DNA from: Oscillospiraceae bacterium
GTDB lineage: Bacteria > Bacillota > Clostridia > Oscillospirales > Oscillospiraceae
Reading direction: 5' to 3'
Assembly: GCA_031262405.1 (NCBI GenBank)
Contig: JAISHS010000013.1
Span: 1-36,812 of the forward strand
Length of the DNA: 36,812 nucleotides
Part shown: piece after piece, positions 7,776 through 15,315 of the stretch
Layout: each line of letters begins with the position of its first letter
Numbering within the stretch: position 1 is the first letter of the stretch
Notes under the pieces: generated by a model
The model's database searches: none
What the model was told of the DNA's origin: nothing
What the model saw: the letters and a program-made list of their open reading frames with translations, nothing else
Program-made: the position numbers and the translations under genes

Positions 7776-7890
7776 TCAAGCTAACCTCTGATTTCAATAC
7801 TAACACTGCAAAAGCAGGCCAAAGTATTGGGAGCAGTATTATATATAGATAAGCGGCGCAGCAAGCGTCTGCCAACGAGGAGTGAAGCAT

Positions 7891-8697
7891 TTGGAGATAA
7901 CCACCATTATTGGAATAGGCTTTGGCTTTGCCTGCGTTATTATATCAATAATCTGGAACGGAGCAAATATCGCCGACTATATCGACATGGCGTCAGTCTT
8001 CGTAGTCATCGGCGGCGTTATCGGCTCGACAATAGCGTCCTTTCCTATGAGCACCCTTAAAAACCTTATAAAAATTATTTCCAAGGCCTTCAAAAAGAGC
8101 GATATTAATCTGACAGAGGACATAGAGATGCTGATCCGCATCGCGAATGTGGCGAGGCGCGAGGGCATTCTTGCGCTGGAGGAAACTGTCAGCGACATGG
8201 ACGACCCCTTTCTCAAGAAGGGGATTATGCTCATTGTGGACGGTTCTGAGCCGACGCTCGTGCACGACGTAATGGAGACGGAGATTTCGTTTATTCAGGA
8301 CAGGCACTCCTCAGCCCAAGGAGTGCTCTTACAGATGTCGGCCTATTCACCGGCCTTCGGCATGATAGGAACGCTCATAGGGCTTATTAATATGCTAAGG
8401 GACCTGGCGGATATGTCGGCGCTCGGCCCGAATATGGCGGTCGCCCTGGTTACGACCTTCTATGGCGTTATCTTGGCGAACATCATCTTTACGCCTATGG
8501 CGAAGAAGCTCAAGAGCATGAGCGCAGACGAGATTCTGCAAAAGGAGCTGCTGCTTGAGGGGATGCTATCTATTCAGGACGGCGAGAACCCGCGGATTAT
8601 CCGCGAGAAGCTCAGCGCCTTCCTGTCCCGCTCGCAGCTTAGAATTGCGCAGGACGCCCTGGAGAAGAGTAATCAGAGTCAGGGAAGCGAGGAATAA
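7891..8697 (+). CDS. motA: Flagellar stator protein MotA
   Basis: MotA is the proton-channel stator subunit whose cytoplasmic loop pushes on FliG. Four membrane segments are visible: near residues 4-24 and 30-50, and the pair around SAYSPAFGMIGTLIGLINML and VALVTTFYGVILANIIFTPM, which carry the conserved prolines. I prefer TTG 7891 (product MEITTIIGIG, 268 residues), because GAGGAGTG at 7878-7884 fits its spacing; the in-frame GTG 7882 lies inside that site. The 7776-7890 gap has no clear element. motB follows after 2 bases. Confidence 0.95.
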   Translation: MEITTIIGIGFGFACVIISIIWNGANIADYIDMASVFVVIGGVIGSTIASFPMSTLKNLIKIISKAFKKSDINLTEDIEMLIRIANVARREGILALEETVSDMDDPFLKKGIMLIVDGSEPTLVHDVMETEISFIQDRHSSAQGVLLQMSAYSPAFGMIGTLIGLINMLRDLADMSALGPNMAVALVTTFYGVILANIIFTPMAKKLKSMSADEILQKELLLEGMLSIQDGENPRIIREKLSAFLSRSQLRIAQDALEKSNQSQGSEE

Positions 8698-8699
8698 AC

Positions 8700-9485
8700 A
8701 TGGCCAGACCGAGAAAAAGCGGAGGAGACGACGAGGGCGGCGGCGCTAACTGGATGGATACCTATGGCGATCTGGTTACGCTTTTGCTGTGCTTTTTCGT
8801 GCTCCTTTTCGCTATGTCAACCATCGACCAAGCAAAGTGGGATCAGATAGCCACGAGCTTTTCCGGCGTGCCGGTGATTCAAGTTATCCCCATGGACGTG
8901 AGCGAGGTCATGAGCAAGCCGATTTCGACCATTCCCACCACGGTGGACAATCCGGAGGATACTCCGGCGCCGACGGTGAGTGAGCCTCCGGAGACGGTGG
9001 ACGAGAATTTTGAAATGCTCTATGATAACATGCAAGGCTATTTTGAAGATAACGGCATAGCCGCAGAACTTATCCCAGACTTCGACAACTCCGTTTTGAC
9101 TATGCGCTTTAATGACAGCGTGTTCTTTGATTCCGGTCAAGACGATCTGCTCCCGGGCTCCACGGAAATTCTTGACAAGCTTATCGTGCTGTTTGAGGAT
9201 AATATGGAGTATATAGAATTTATTGATATTCAGGGGCACACGGACAATGTGCCGATTAATACGGCGGAATTTCCCAACAACTTTGCTCTCTCCGGGGATA
9301 GAGCCTGGAGCACCCTTGACTATATTATGGCTTCCGGCCGTATTGACGGGGAAAAGCTGAAGATTGGCGGTTACGGTGAGTATCACCCCGTCGCGGATAA
9401 CAGCACCGCCGAGGGCAGAGCACAAAATCGAAGAGTTGATTTTGTCATAGAAACTCTGGACGGCAATATTACGAATGCAAATTAG
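8700..9485 (+). CDS. motB: Flagellar stator protein MotB
   Basis: MotB anchors the stator to peptidoglycan and carries the ion-binding Asp. The 261-residue product has a Gly-rich cytoplasmic tail, then one transmembrane helix (DLVTLLLCFFVLLFAMSTI) beginning with Asp24, the expected ion-carrying residue. A linker rich in Pro and Thr follows. The C-terminal OmpA-like domain is intact (FDSGQDDLLPGSTEIL, IQGHTDNVPI, RAQNRRVDFVI). The start is ATG 8700 after AGCGAGGAA at the motA end. Confidence 0.96.
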   Translation: MARPRKSGGDDEGGGANWMDTYGDLVTLLLCFFVLLFAMSTIDQAKWDQIATSFSGVPVIQVIPMDVSEVMSKPISTIPTTVDNPEDTPAPTVSEPPETVDENFEMLYDNMQGYFEDNGIAAELIPDFDNSVLTMRFNDSVFFDSGQDDLLPGSTEILDKLIVLFEDNMEYIEFIDIQGHTDNVPINTAEFPNNFALSGDRAWSTLDYIMASGRIDGEKLKIGGYGEYHPVADNSTAEGRAQNRRVDFVIETLDGNITNAN

Positions 9486-9501
9486 AGGATACAATAGTAC
9501 T

Positions 9502-9533
9502 AAGGGACATCTGATTTTATCAGAGCAACCCTT
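9502..9533 (+). other. Hairpin in the motB-fliL gap
   Basis: TCTGAT (9510-9515) pairs with ATCAGA (9519-9524) around TTT. An outer AAGGG (9502-9506) pairs with CCCTT (9529-9533). There is no T run, so a terminator is unlikely. It could be an RNA processing or stability structure ahead of fliL. Confidence 0.5.
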
Positions 9534-9551
9534 ACAACAGGAGAATGATCT

Positions 9552-9959
9552 ATGCTTAAGAATAAAAAAATGCTCCTAATTATCATAATAGGTGTAATTG
9601 CTGTTGCAGGCGTGGTGGTTTATATGTTATTCTTAAAGCCGGAGCCGCCGATTGTCTATTCCTATTATTCACCGGGCGAAGCTTTCGTGACAAATGTCAA
9701 GGAGACGGGTCGGCTTTTCAAGTCCGGCTTGGTGCTTGTGGTTGATACCGAGGACGAGAAGGTCACGGGGGATTTCACCCTGCGCAACGCCTTAATCCGC
9801 GACACGATAATCTTTATCCTCCGCGATTTGAGCGAGGAGGAGATTTTAGCCCCTGACAACAAGGAAGCTCTCCGGCAGGAGATTATATCGCAGCTGAACA
9901 CAAGATTGGAAACAGAACACATTGTCGACATGTACTTCAACGATTATGTGGTACAATAA
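9552..9959 (+). CDS. fliL: Flagellar basal body-associated protein FliL
   Basis: FliL is a single-pass membrane protein that surrounds and supports the stator. The 135-residue product has a short basic N-terminus, a transmembrane helix (MLLIIIIGVIAVAGVVVYML) and a periplasmic-side domain with FVTNVKETGRLFKSGLVLVV and LRNALIRDTIIFILRDLSEE, ending in VDMYFNDYVVQ, all FliL-like. The start is ATG 9552 after ACAGGAGA. Its position before fliM is the standard one. Confidence 0.93.
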   Translation: MLKNKKMLLIIIIGVIAVAGVVVYMLFLKPEPPIVYSYYSPGEAFVTNVKETGRLFKSGLVLVVDTEDEKVTGDFTLRNALIRDTIIFILRDLSEEEILAPDNKEALRQEIISQLNTRLETEHIVDMYFNDYVVQ

Positions 9960-10005
9960 GCACTGAATGCTTCGATTGTACTAGCCCGGAGGGGGGAAAC
10001 GCAGT

Positions 10006-11004
10006 TTGCCGGACATACTATCACAAGCCGAAATTGACGAACTGCTAAACGCGCTCCAATCCGGAGAGGATCCGGTGGCCGCCAAGCAGGACGAGGCCGC
10101 CGCGGCGGGTGAGGCGAAGCTCTATGACTTCAGAACGGCGAACCGCTTCCCCAAGGAGCAGATGAGGACCTTTCAGGCGGTCTTTGATAATTTCGCCCAG
10201 CTGCTCACGAGCAAGCTGACCAATATTCTTCACGCCACCTGCGAGTGCTCTATCGTCTCTGTTGAGGAGACCACTTTTCTCGAGTTTAACAACGCGATGA
10301 GCGGTCCTGTGATTTTGGCGATTATCTCTGCGCCGCCCATGGCGGGCAACCAGCTGGTTCAAATCTCGCCCGAGGTCGCTTATATGCTGATTACGCGGCT
10401 TTTCGGCGGCACCGAGGCGGGAATGAGCAACAGCAAGCAGTTCACGGAGATTGAAATCGCTCTTGTAGAGAGATTTCTGCACCAGATAATCGGCGAATAT
10501 GACGAGGCCTGGGAAAAGATTTTGAATGTCTCGACCTATCTTGACAGGCTTGAGACGAGTATGCAGTTTGCCCAGATAACGGCGATTACAGAGCCTGTTG
10601 CCGTCGTCGCGATCAACGTTACTATCGGCGATGAGTCGGGCATTATGAGCGTGTGTATGCCACACGCCTCCATTGAACCGGTTGCCAAGCAGATTAAAAC
10701 CCGATTTTTCTATTCCGGCTCCAGCGACGGCTCAAAGGACCGCGACGAAAACGGGCAAATTTCGAATAAGCTGCAGACCACAAGGGTCTCCCTGCTGACT
10801 TATTTTGACGATACCCCGGCTAGGGTAGAGGATATCTTAAATCTGCAGATTGGTGATGTGATAAGCCTAGCTCACAAGGTCAGCGAGCCTCTGACGATAA
10901 ATGTTGAGCACATTCCAAAATTCCGCGCCATGATGGGCAGCTCCAGCTCCAAGTGTGCCCTGAAGATAGTGAACATTATAGATTCGGAGAATAGGAAAAC
11001 ATGA
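10006..11004 (+). CDS. fliM: Flagellar motor switch protein FliM, with altered GGXG motif
   Basis: FliM links FliG to FliY/FliN and binds CheY-P. The N-terminal CheY-binding segment is intact (DILSQAEIDELLNALQSG). The CheC-like middle domain spans residues about 45-230, and the C-terminal SpoA/FliN-like domain covers residues 255-332. The loop that normally reads GGXG, which contacts the EHPQ motif of the FliG middle domain, reads GGTEAG at residues 134-139, so the fourth position is Glu. This matters because FliG here lacks its middle domain. The start is TTG 10006 after CCGGAGGGGGG. The stop overlaps the fliY start by 4 bases. Confidence 0.96.
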   Translation: MPDILSQAEIDELLNALQSGEDPVAAKQDEAAAAGEAKLYDFRTANRFPKEQMRTFQAVFDNFAQLLTSKLTNILHATCECSIVSVEETTFLEFNNAMSGPVILAIISAPPMAGNQLVQISPEVAYMLITRLFGGTEAGMSNSKQFTEIEIALVERFLHQIIGEYDEAWEKILNVSTYLDRLETSMQFAQITAITEPVAVVAINVTIGDESGIMSVCMPHASIEPVAKQIKTRFFYSGSSDGSKDRDENGQISNKLQTTRVSLLTYFDDTPARVEDILNLQIGDVISLAHKVSEPLTINVEHIPKFRAMMGSSSSKCALKIVNIIDSENRKT

Positions 11005-12221
11005 ATCTCTCTCAAGAAGAAATAGATGCTCTGATGAACGGGACAGCTCAAGAGACGGATTCAACGCCGGAGCCGGAGCCGATACCCGACGACTTTGTGC
11101 TCGGGCCTGTTGAGATTGACATTCTCGGCGAGGTGGGCAATATGTGCATGGGCGCCGTTGCAACGACCATGTATACGCTGCTCGACCGTCCGGTCAGCAT
11201 AACCACGCCTAAGGTGACGACCGCCAGAAAGAGCGAGGTGCTTGCCGAGTATGACACGCCCTTTGTCGTGGCGCAGGTGAACTATACCGAGGGCGTTTCG
11301 GGCAGCAATCTGCTCATCCTCAAGGAGTCGGACGCCGCGCTCATTACCGATTTGCTCATGGGCGGGGACGGAAATATTGAGGAGCCGGTCGTGCTTGACG
11401 AGATGCACATGAGCGCCGTCAGCGAGGTTATGAACCAGATGATGGGCGCCTCTGCGACCGCGCTTTCGAAGCTGCTGGGTGCGGCTGTTAATATTTCCAC
11501 GCCGCAGACCGAGGGTATAAGCCAGGACGACGACATGAGCGGCTTTCTCGAGCAGGAGGATATTGTAGTCAAAATCAGCTTCGACATGGTCATCGAGGAC
11601 CTTCTCCAGAGTGAGCTTTTGCAGCTCATGCCCTTTGGACTTGCCAAGAGCCTGTCGGACAGCTTGATTCCGCCGGAGCCGGAGGAGCCCCTTAATCCGC
11701 CGGAGCCGGAGGCTTATGCAGCTCCCCCGCCGCCGCCTGCGCCGCCCCCGCCGCAATATGCGCCGCCGCCGGAGGCTTATGCCGCGCCGCCGCCTTACGG
11801 GGTGCCGCCGGAGGCTTATTCCACGCCGTCGCAATATGCGTCGCCGCCTTATGGAGTGCCGCCGATGTATGCGCCGCCGCCGCCGATGTATGCACCGCCC
11901 CCGCCGCCGCAGAATGCGCCGCTGGTGAATGTGCACAACGCGCAGTATCCCTCCTTCGACCAGCCGGCGGCTCCAACGGGCGCGGTTAGCGGCATGAATC
12001 TCATACATGACATTCAATTAAATGTCACTGTTGAGCTTGGAAGAACAAAGCGTGAGATAAACGACATTTTGAAGTTTGGCATGGGCACAATTGTGGTTCT
12101 GGATAAGACCGTAGGCGATCCCGTCGAGGTGTTTGTGAACGGAAAGCTCCTAGCTCGCGGCGAGGTCGTGGTAATAGAAGACAGCTATGGCGTAAGAATA
12201 ACCGAAATCATTAATGGATAG
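11001..12221 (+). CDS. fliY: Flagellar switch phosphatase FliY (CheC-like plus FliN)
   Basis: FliY is the Gram-positive switch protein that combines CheY-P phosphatase and FliN. Both CheC-type active sites are complete: D40-x3-E44-x2-N47 with P70, and S138-x3-E142-x2-N145 with P168. Residues 1-15 (MNLSQEEIDALMNG) match the CheY-P-binding peptide also seen in FliM. Residues about 225-320 are a Pro/Ala/Tyr-rich linker with PPEAY, PPYGVPP and PPPMYAPPP repeats. Residues 330-406 are the FliN/SpoA domain (NVTVELGRTKREINDILKFG). The linker is long for the family. The start ATG 11001 overlaps the fliM stop. Confidence 0.97.
   Translation: MNLSQEEIDALMNGTAQETDSTPEPEPIPDDFVLGPVEIDILGEVGNMCMGAVATTMYTLLDRPVSITTPKVTTARKSEVLAEYDTPFVVAQVNYTEGVSGSNLLILKESDAALITDLLMGGDGNIEEPVVLDEMHMSAVSEVMNQMMGASATALSKLLGAAVNISTPQTEGISQDDDMSGFLEQEDIVVKISFDMVIEDLLQSELLQLMPFGLAKSLSDSLIPPEPEEPLNPPEPEAYAAPPPPPAPPPPQYAPPPEAYAAPPPYGVPPEAYSTPSQYASPPYGVPPMYAPPPPMYAPPPPPQNAPLVNVHNAQYPSFDQPAAPTGAVSGMNLIHDIQLNVTVELGRTKREINDILKFGMGTIVVLDKTVGDPVEVFVNGKLLARGEVVVIEDSYGVRITEIING
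11690..11920 (+). repeat. Proline-linker repeat DNA inside fliY
   Basis: A low-complexity stretch built of imperfect CCGCCGGAGGCTTAT-like and CCGATGTATGCGCCG-like units, encoding the PPEAYA and PPMYAPP repeats. Repeats of this type tend to vary in copy number between strains. Confidence 0.75.
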
Positions 12222-12241
12222 GGAAAGGCGTGGAAAAGAAG

Positions 12242-13162
12242 ATGAGTATTACTAATTCAAACATTCTCTTAGAGTCGGGCACAAACGAGCTGGAGGTTCT
12301 GGTTTTTATCGTCGCGGGGAACAGCTATGGCATCAACGTGGCGAAAATAACTGAGCTTATGCAGGCACAGCCATACCAGCCGATGCCCCTGTCGCACCCC
12401 TGTGTGGAGGGGATATTCCAGCCCAGAGATCAGGTCTATACCATCATTGACCTGGCGAAATATCTTCAGCTGCCTCCGTCGGAGGACAGCGAGAAGGACA
12501 TTTACATTATCACCAGCTTTAACAAGGCGAATATGGCGTTTCATGTTCACGCGGTGGAGGGGATTCACAGAATCTCTTGGGAGTCTATCGAAAAGCCGGA
12601 CTCTATCATCTACGGCGGGGACGAGGGCGTCGTAACCGGCATAGCCAAGACTGGGGAGAGCATTATCTCCATCCTTGACTTTGAGAAAATCACCTTCGAC
12701 ATCGCCCCGCAGACCGGTATTGACGTCTCGACGGTCAAGGTCGCCTCGGACGACGTCCGCTCCAACTGCCCGATTCTCGCGGCGGAGGACTCGGCGCTCT
12801 TGCGTAAGATGCTCATCGACTCGCTCACCCGCGCGGGCTACACGCATATTATAATGAAGTCCAACGGTGAGGAGGCTTGGGAGTTTCTCAACGCTGCGAA
12901 GGATCACCCCGAGGTGCCGCTCCGCGAGCAGGTTATGCTGCTCATAACGGACATCGAGATGCCCAAGATGGATGGTCACCGGCTCACGAAGCTCGTCAAG
13001 AGCGACCCTGTGCTCCACGAGATTCCGGTCGTCATGTTCTCGTCGCTGATTGACGAGGATATGTATAAGAAGGGCGAGGAGCTCGGCGCGGAAGCCCAGC
13101 TCTCGAAACCGGAGATTGCGAATCTCGTGAGCGTGATTGATGAGATATTGGGAATAAAATAG
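12242..13162 (+). CDS. cheV: Chemotaxis protein CheV (CheW plus receiver)
   Basis: CheV couples chemoreceptors to CheA and adapts by phosphorylation of its receiver. ATG 12242 (MSITNSNILLESGTNELEVL) aligns with the usual CheV start; a GTG at 12230 is the alternative. Residues 10-160 are the CheW domain (GINVAKITEL, HPCVEGIFQPRDQVYTIIDL). Residues 175-306 are the receiver: acidic pair AAEDSALLR, phosphoacceptor Asp237 in LLITDIEMPKMDG, Ser/Thr position VVMFSSL, and Lys289 in LSKPE. It sits where Bacillus has cheY, so the window has no stand-alone CheY. Confidence 0.95.
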   Translation: MSITNSNILLESGTNELEVLVFIVAGNSYGINVAKITELMQAQPYQPMPLSHPCVEGIFQPRDQVYTIIDLAKYLQLPPSEDSEKDIYIITSFNKANMAFHVHAVEGIHRISWESIEKPDSIIYGGDEGVVTGIAKTGESIISILDFEKITFDIAPQTGIDVSTVKVASDDVRSNCPILAAEDSALLRKMLIDSLTRAGYTHIIMKSNGEEAWEFLNAAKDHPEVPLREQVMLLITDIEMPKMDGHRLTKLVKSDPVLHEIPVVMFSSLIDEDMYKKGEELGAEAQLSKPEIANLVSVIDEILGIK

Positions 13163-13214
13163 CTTCGCTTAAACTCTGCGAGGCGGGGGCTGATGAGATA
13201 TTGCGGATATAAAA

Positions 13215-13436
13215 ATGAGGATAGTAGAAATGATTGATATGCTCCCCGAGAAGGAGCAGAACTTCGCCTTAGAGCTTATGAAAAAGCTCGTTTTGGCGTG
13301 GGATCCCGATTTTACAAAGCTGACCCCTGCAGAGGCAGAGCGCCTTAGAATCGGGAAGCGTCAGTTTGCCGCCGGAGAGAGCTACAGCGATTCGGAAATC
13401 GACTGGGATAATCTCGACAACATGGACTTGGGCTAA
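13215..13436 (+). CDS. Small putative antitoxin upstream of a PIN toxin
   Basis: A 73-residue acidic protein (VEMIDMLPEKEQNFALELMK, LVLAWDPDFTKLTPAEAERL, SDSEIDWDNLDNMD). The helical N-terminus and acidic C-terminus resemble small antitoxin-like proteins found before PIN-domain or RelE-type toxins. The first ATG is 13215; ATG 13230 has a better upstream GAGG (13217-13220) and would give 68 residues. The PIN gene starts 44 bases downstream. Function is inferred from size and neighbour. Confidence 0.6.
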   Translation: MRIVEMIDMLPEKEQNFALELMKKLVLAWDPDFTKLTPAEAERLRIGKRQFAAGESYSDSEIDWDNLDNMDLG

Positions 13437-13480
13437 GGATGTGTCGCCGGGGGCGGGGGTAGCGAAAAGAGAGGAATATT

Positions 13481-13996
13481 ATGCCTAAGAAGCGAATTTA
13501 CTTGGATACCTCGGTGATTAGCTATTTGCGTCAAGAGGACGCCCCGGAGAAGATGGCCGAAACGCTTGAGTTTTGGGAAATTCTTAAAACTGGTAAGTAT
13601 GAGGTCTATATTTCTGATGTTACTATTTTTGAATTGTCAAAATGTCTTGAGCCAAGACGCGCAGAACTATTGGCATTACTCAGCAAAATAGACTATAATG
13701 AGATTGAGACAAAAGATCATGCGGACATTACCGAGCTATCCATAGCCATTGCAAAGCAAAAACTGCTGCCTGAACGTAGCGTAAATGACAGGCTTCATAT
13801 CGCGGCTGCAATCTTGAGCGGCTGCAATATCCTCGTGTCGTGGAACTTCAAGCATTTAGTCAATGTGAAAACCATAGATGGAGTTCGTATGATTTCTATT
13901 GCAAACAACCTTAACCCGGTAGACATCTATTCGCCCACTATGCTTTTTGAAAGGAGTGATACTGATGGAGAAGCTGATAATCAGCCCGAGCTTTAG
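13481..13996 (+). CDS. PIN-domain protein, probable VapC-like toxin
   Basis: A 171-residue PIN-fold protein, in general an Mg-dependent RNase. The acidic pattern is visible: Asp9 in YLDTSVIS, Glu51 in IFELSK, Asp103 in VNDRLHIAAAI, and the downstream SWNFKHLV typical of this PIN subfamily. GAGGAA precedes ATG 13481. The C-terminal 20 residues (RSDTDGEADNQPEL) come from the region that overlaps the next gene. GC is lower than in the flagellar genes, which is compatible with an acquired module. Toxicity is not shown by the sequence. Confidence 0.8.
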   Translation: MPKKRIYLDTSVISYLRQEDAPEKMAETLEFWEILKTGKYEVYISDVTIFELSKCLEPRRAELLALLSKIDYNEIETKDHADITELSIAIAKQKLLPERSVNDRLHIAAAILSGCNILVSWNFKHLVNVKTIDGVRMISIANNLNPVDIYSPTMLFERSDTDGEADNQPEL

Positions 13997-14141
13997 TATG
14001 GACGATATTCGGAGAATTCGCAGCTATGAGGATCGGCAGTGCCGGAATATGACTGCGCAGGAGCTGGCAAAGCACATCCAAGAAGGCGCTCGCGAAGGGC
14101 ATAGGATTCTGGCGGAGCTGAGACAGTCACAACTGGGCTGA
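13965..14141 (+). CDS. Small putative antitoxin downstream of the PIN gene
   Basis: A 58-residue protein (SPSFSMDDIRRIRSYEDRQC, RNMTAQELAKHIQEGAREGH). The pattern 'xFxxDDIRxIR...NMTxxEL...' recalls small partners coded beside this PIN subfamily. ATG 13965 is set by AAAGGAG at 13950-13956, and the gene overlaps the PIN gene by 32 bases, suggesting coupled translation. Which of the two small proteins neutralises the PIN protein cannot be told from sequence. Confidence 0.65.
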   Translation: MEKLIISPSFSMDDIRRIRSYEDRQCRNMTAQELAKHIQEGAREGHRILAELRQSQLG

Positions 14142-14172
14142 AAAATTTATTAAAAAAATTTTAGTTTAATAC

Positions 14173-14200
14173 TAAAGTTTTCCGCGGGGGGTTACGATAA
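14173..14200 (+). promoter_or_regulatory. Sigma-28 (SigD/FliA) promoter for flagellin
   Basis: TAAA at 14173-14176 and TACGATAA at 14193-14200 are separated by 16 bases, close to the flagellar sigma consensus (TAAA, about 15, GCCGATAA). Transcription would begin near 14207, about 117 bases ahead of the flagellin start. The matching sigma factor is encoded at 27500-28270. Confidence 0.8.
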
Positions 14201-14206
14201 AGGTTA

Positions 14207-14323
14207 TAGAAGCGAGAGGGGCGGCGGAGAATCCAAGGCGCCGGAGGAAGCGGCGGCTCTCGAGCTTCAAAAATAAGGAGCAGGGAAGCTCCAATAAAAA
14301 ATAATTTCATGGAGGAAATTAAA
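14207..14323 (+). promoter_or_regulatory. Structured flagellin leader, possible CsrA target
   Basis: CGAGAG (14213-14218) pairs with CTCTCG (14257-14262), enclosing a GC-rich segment. A second hairpin, GGAGC (14277-14281) with GCTCC (14288-14292), displays AGGGAA in its loop. A further GGA lies in the Shine-Dalgarno GGAGG at 14311-14315. Two GGA sites, one in a loop and one on the ribosome site, is how CsrA represses Bacillus flagellin. No csrA or fliW is in the window, so this is only a hypothesis. Confidence 0.45.
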
Positions 14324-15226
14324 ATGAGAATTAACAACAACGTAGCTGCGATGAACGCGCACAGGTCCTATGGACTGAACAACTCCGCCGCCACCAAGAG
14401 CATGGCGAAGCTCTCCAGCGGCTATCGCATCAACTCCGCTGCCGACGACGCCGCCGGCCTTGCGATTTCTGAAAAGATGCGCAGCCAGATCCGCGGCCTC
14501 ACGATGGCTTCCAAGAACACACAGGACGGCATTTCCCTCATCCAGACCGCTGAAGGCGGAATGCAGGAAATCGACAACATGATTCAGCGTGTCCGTGAGC
14601 TGGTTGTCTATGCCGCGAATGACACCCAGACCGGTACTGGTGAGGTTACAGGCGGTTCTGAAACGGCTGGAGCTACAGACCGTAAGAAGATACAGGCTGA
14701 AATTGACCAGCTGGTCAGCGAAATCAACGGCATGAAGGACCGCGTTGCATTCAACAACAAGAAAGTTATAAGCGGCACGTTTTCCACAACCGGTCTGACT
14801 TTCCAGGTTGGCGCGAACGCTAACCAGACGGTTTCTCTCACGATTGGTTCGCTGGATTCTCTAACGCTGGGAATCGGCGCTGCCGCTACTGGTGAGACGA
14901 CTATGTCAATTGGAACTCTCACGAGTCTTGAAGATGCAACTGCTGCCCAAATTAGTGCCGCTCTCTCGACGATTGATTCAGCGCTTCTTACTGTCACCAC
15001 AGAGCGTTCCAAGCTCGGTGCTATGCAGAACCGTCTGGAGTACACGCAGAACAGCCTTGACATCTCGGCTGAGAACATCACGGCAGCTGAGAGCCGCATC
15101 CGCGACGTCGACATGGCAAAGGAAATGACCACGTTCACCAAGAACAACATCCTCTTCCAAGCGTCTACCGCGATGCTGGCGCAGGCGAACGCCTTCCCGC
15201 AGGGAGTCCTGCAGCTGCTCGGCTAA
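14324..15226 (+). CDS. hag: Flagellin, short form
   Basis: The filament subunit, exported by the type III apparatus. The 300-residue product has the conserved D0/D1 N-terminus (MRINNNVAAMNAHRSYG, LSSGYRINSAADDAAGLAIS, NTQDGISLIQTAEGGMQEI) and C-terminus (LGAMQNRLEYTQNSLDISAE, AESRIRDVDMAKEMTTFTKN, ASTAMLAQANAFPQGVLQLL). The middle, about residues 150-210, is short and Thr/Ser/Gly-rich with no large D2/D3 domain; these residues are candidates for O-glycosylation by the neighbouring enzymes. GGAGG at 14311-14315 fixes ATG 14324 over ATG 14309. Confidence 0.97.
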   Translation: MRINNNVAAMNAHRSYGLNNSAATKSMAKLSSGYRINSAADDAAGLAISEKMRSQIRGLTMASKNTQDGISLIQTAEGGMQEIDNMIQRVRELVVYAANDTQTGTGEVTGGSETAGATDRKKIQAEIDQLVSEINGMKDRVAFNNKKVISGTFSTTGLTFQVGANANQTVSLTIGSLDSLTLGIGAAATGETTMSIGTLTSLEDATAAQISAALSTIDSALLTVTTERSKLGAMQNRLEYTQNSLDISAENITAAESRIRDVDMAKEMTTFTKNNILFQASTAMLAQANAFPQGVLQLLG

Positions 15227-15266
15227 TTCAGATAGTTTCTCTAATTCGCTCGAAAGGCGCCATAAA

Positions 15267-15298
15267 AGAGAGGCCGGTTTATACCGGTCTTTCTTTAT
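15267..15298 (+). terminator. Terminator after flagellin
   Basis: AGAGAGGCCGGT (15267-15278) pairs with ACCGGTCTTTCT (15283-15294), using two G-U pairs, loop TTAT, followed by TTATAA. It separates flagellin from the glycosyltransferase gene 17 bases later. Confidence 0.75.
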
Positions 15299-15315
15299 AA
15301 GAAAAGGTGAGATAT

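Noticed and set aside
7776-7890. c-di-GMP riboswitch ahead of motA
   Set aside because: The conserved GEMM core elements could not be found; no convincing fold was seen.
11061-12017. Long minus-strand ORF opposite fliY (Arg/His-rich)
   Set aside because: A shadow of the GC-rich proline linker; composition is not protein-like, and fliY is certain on the plus strand.
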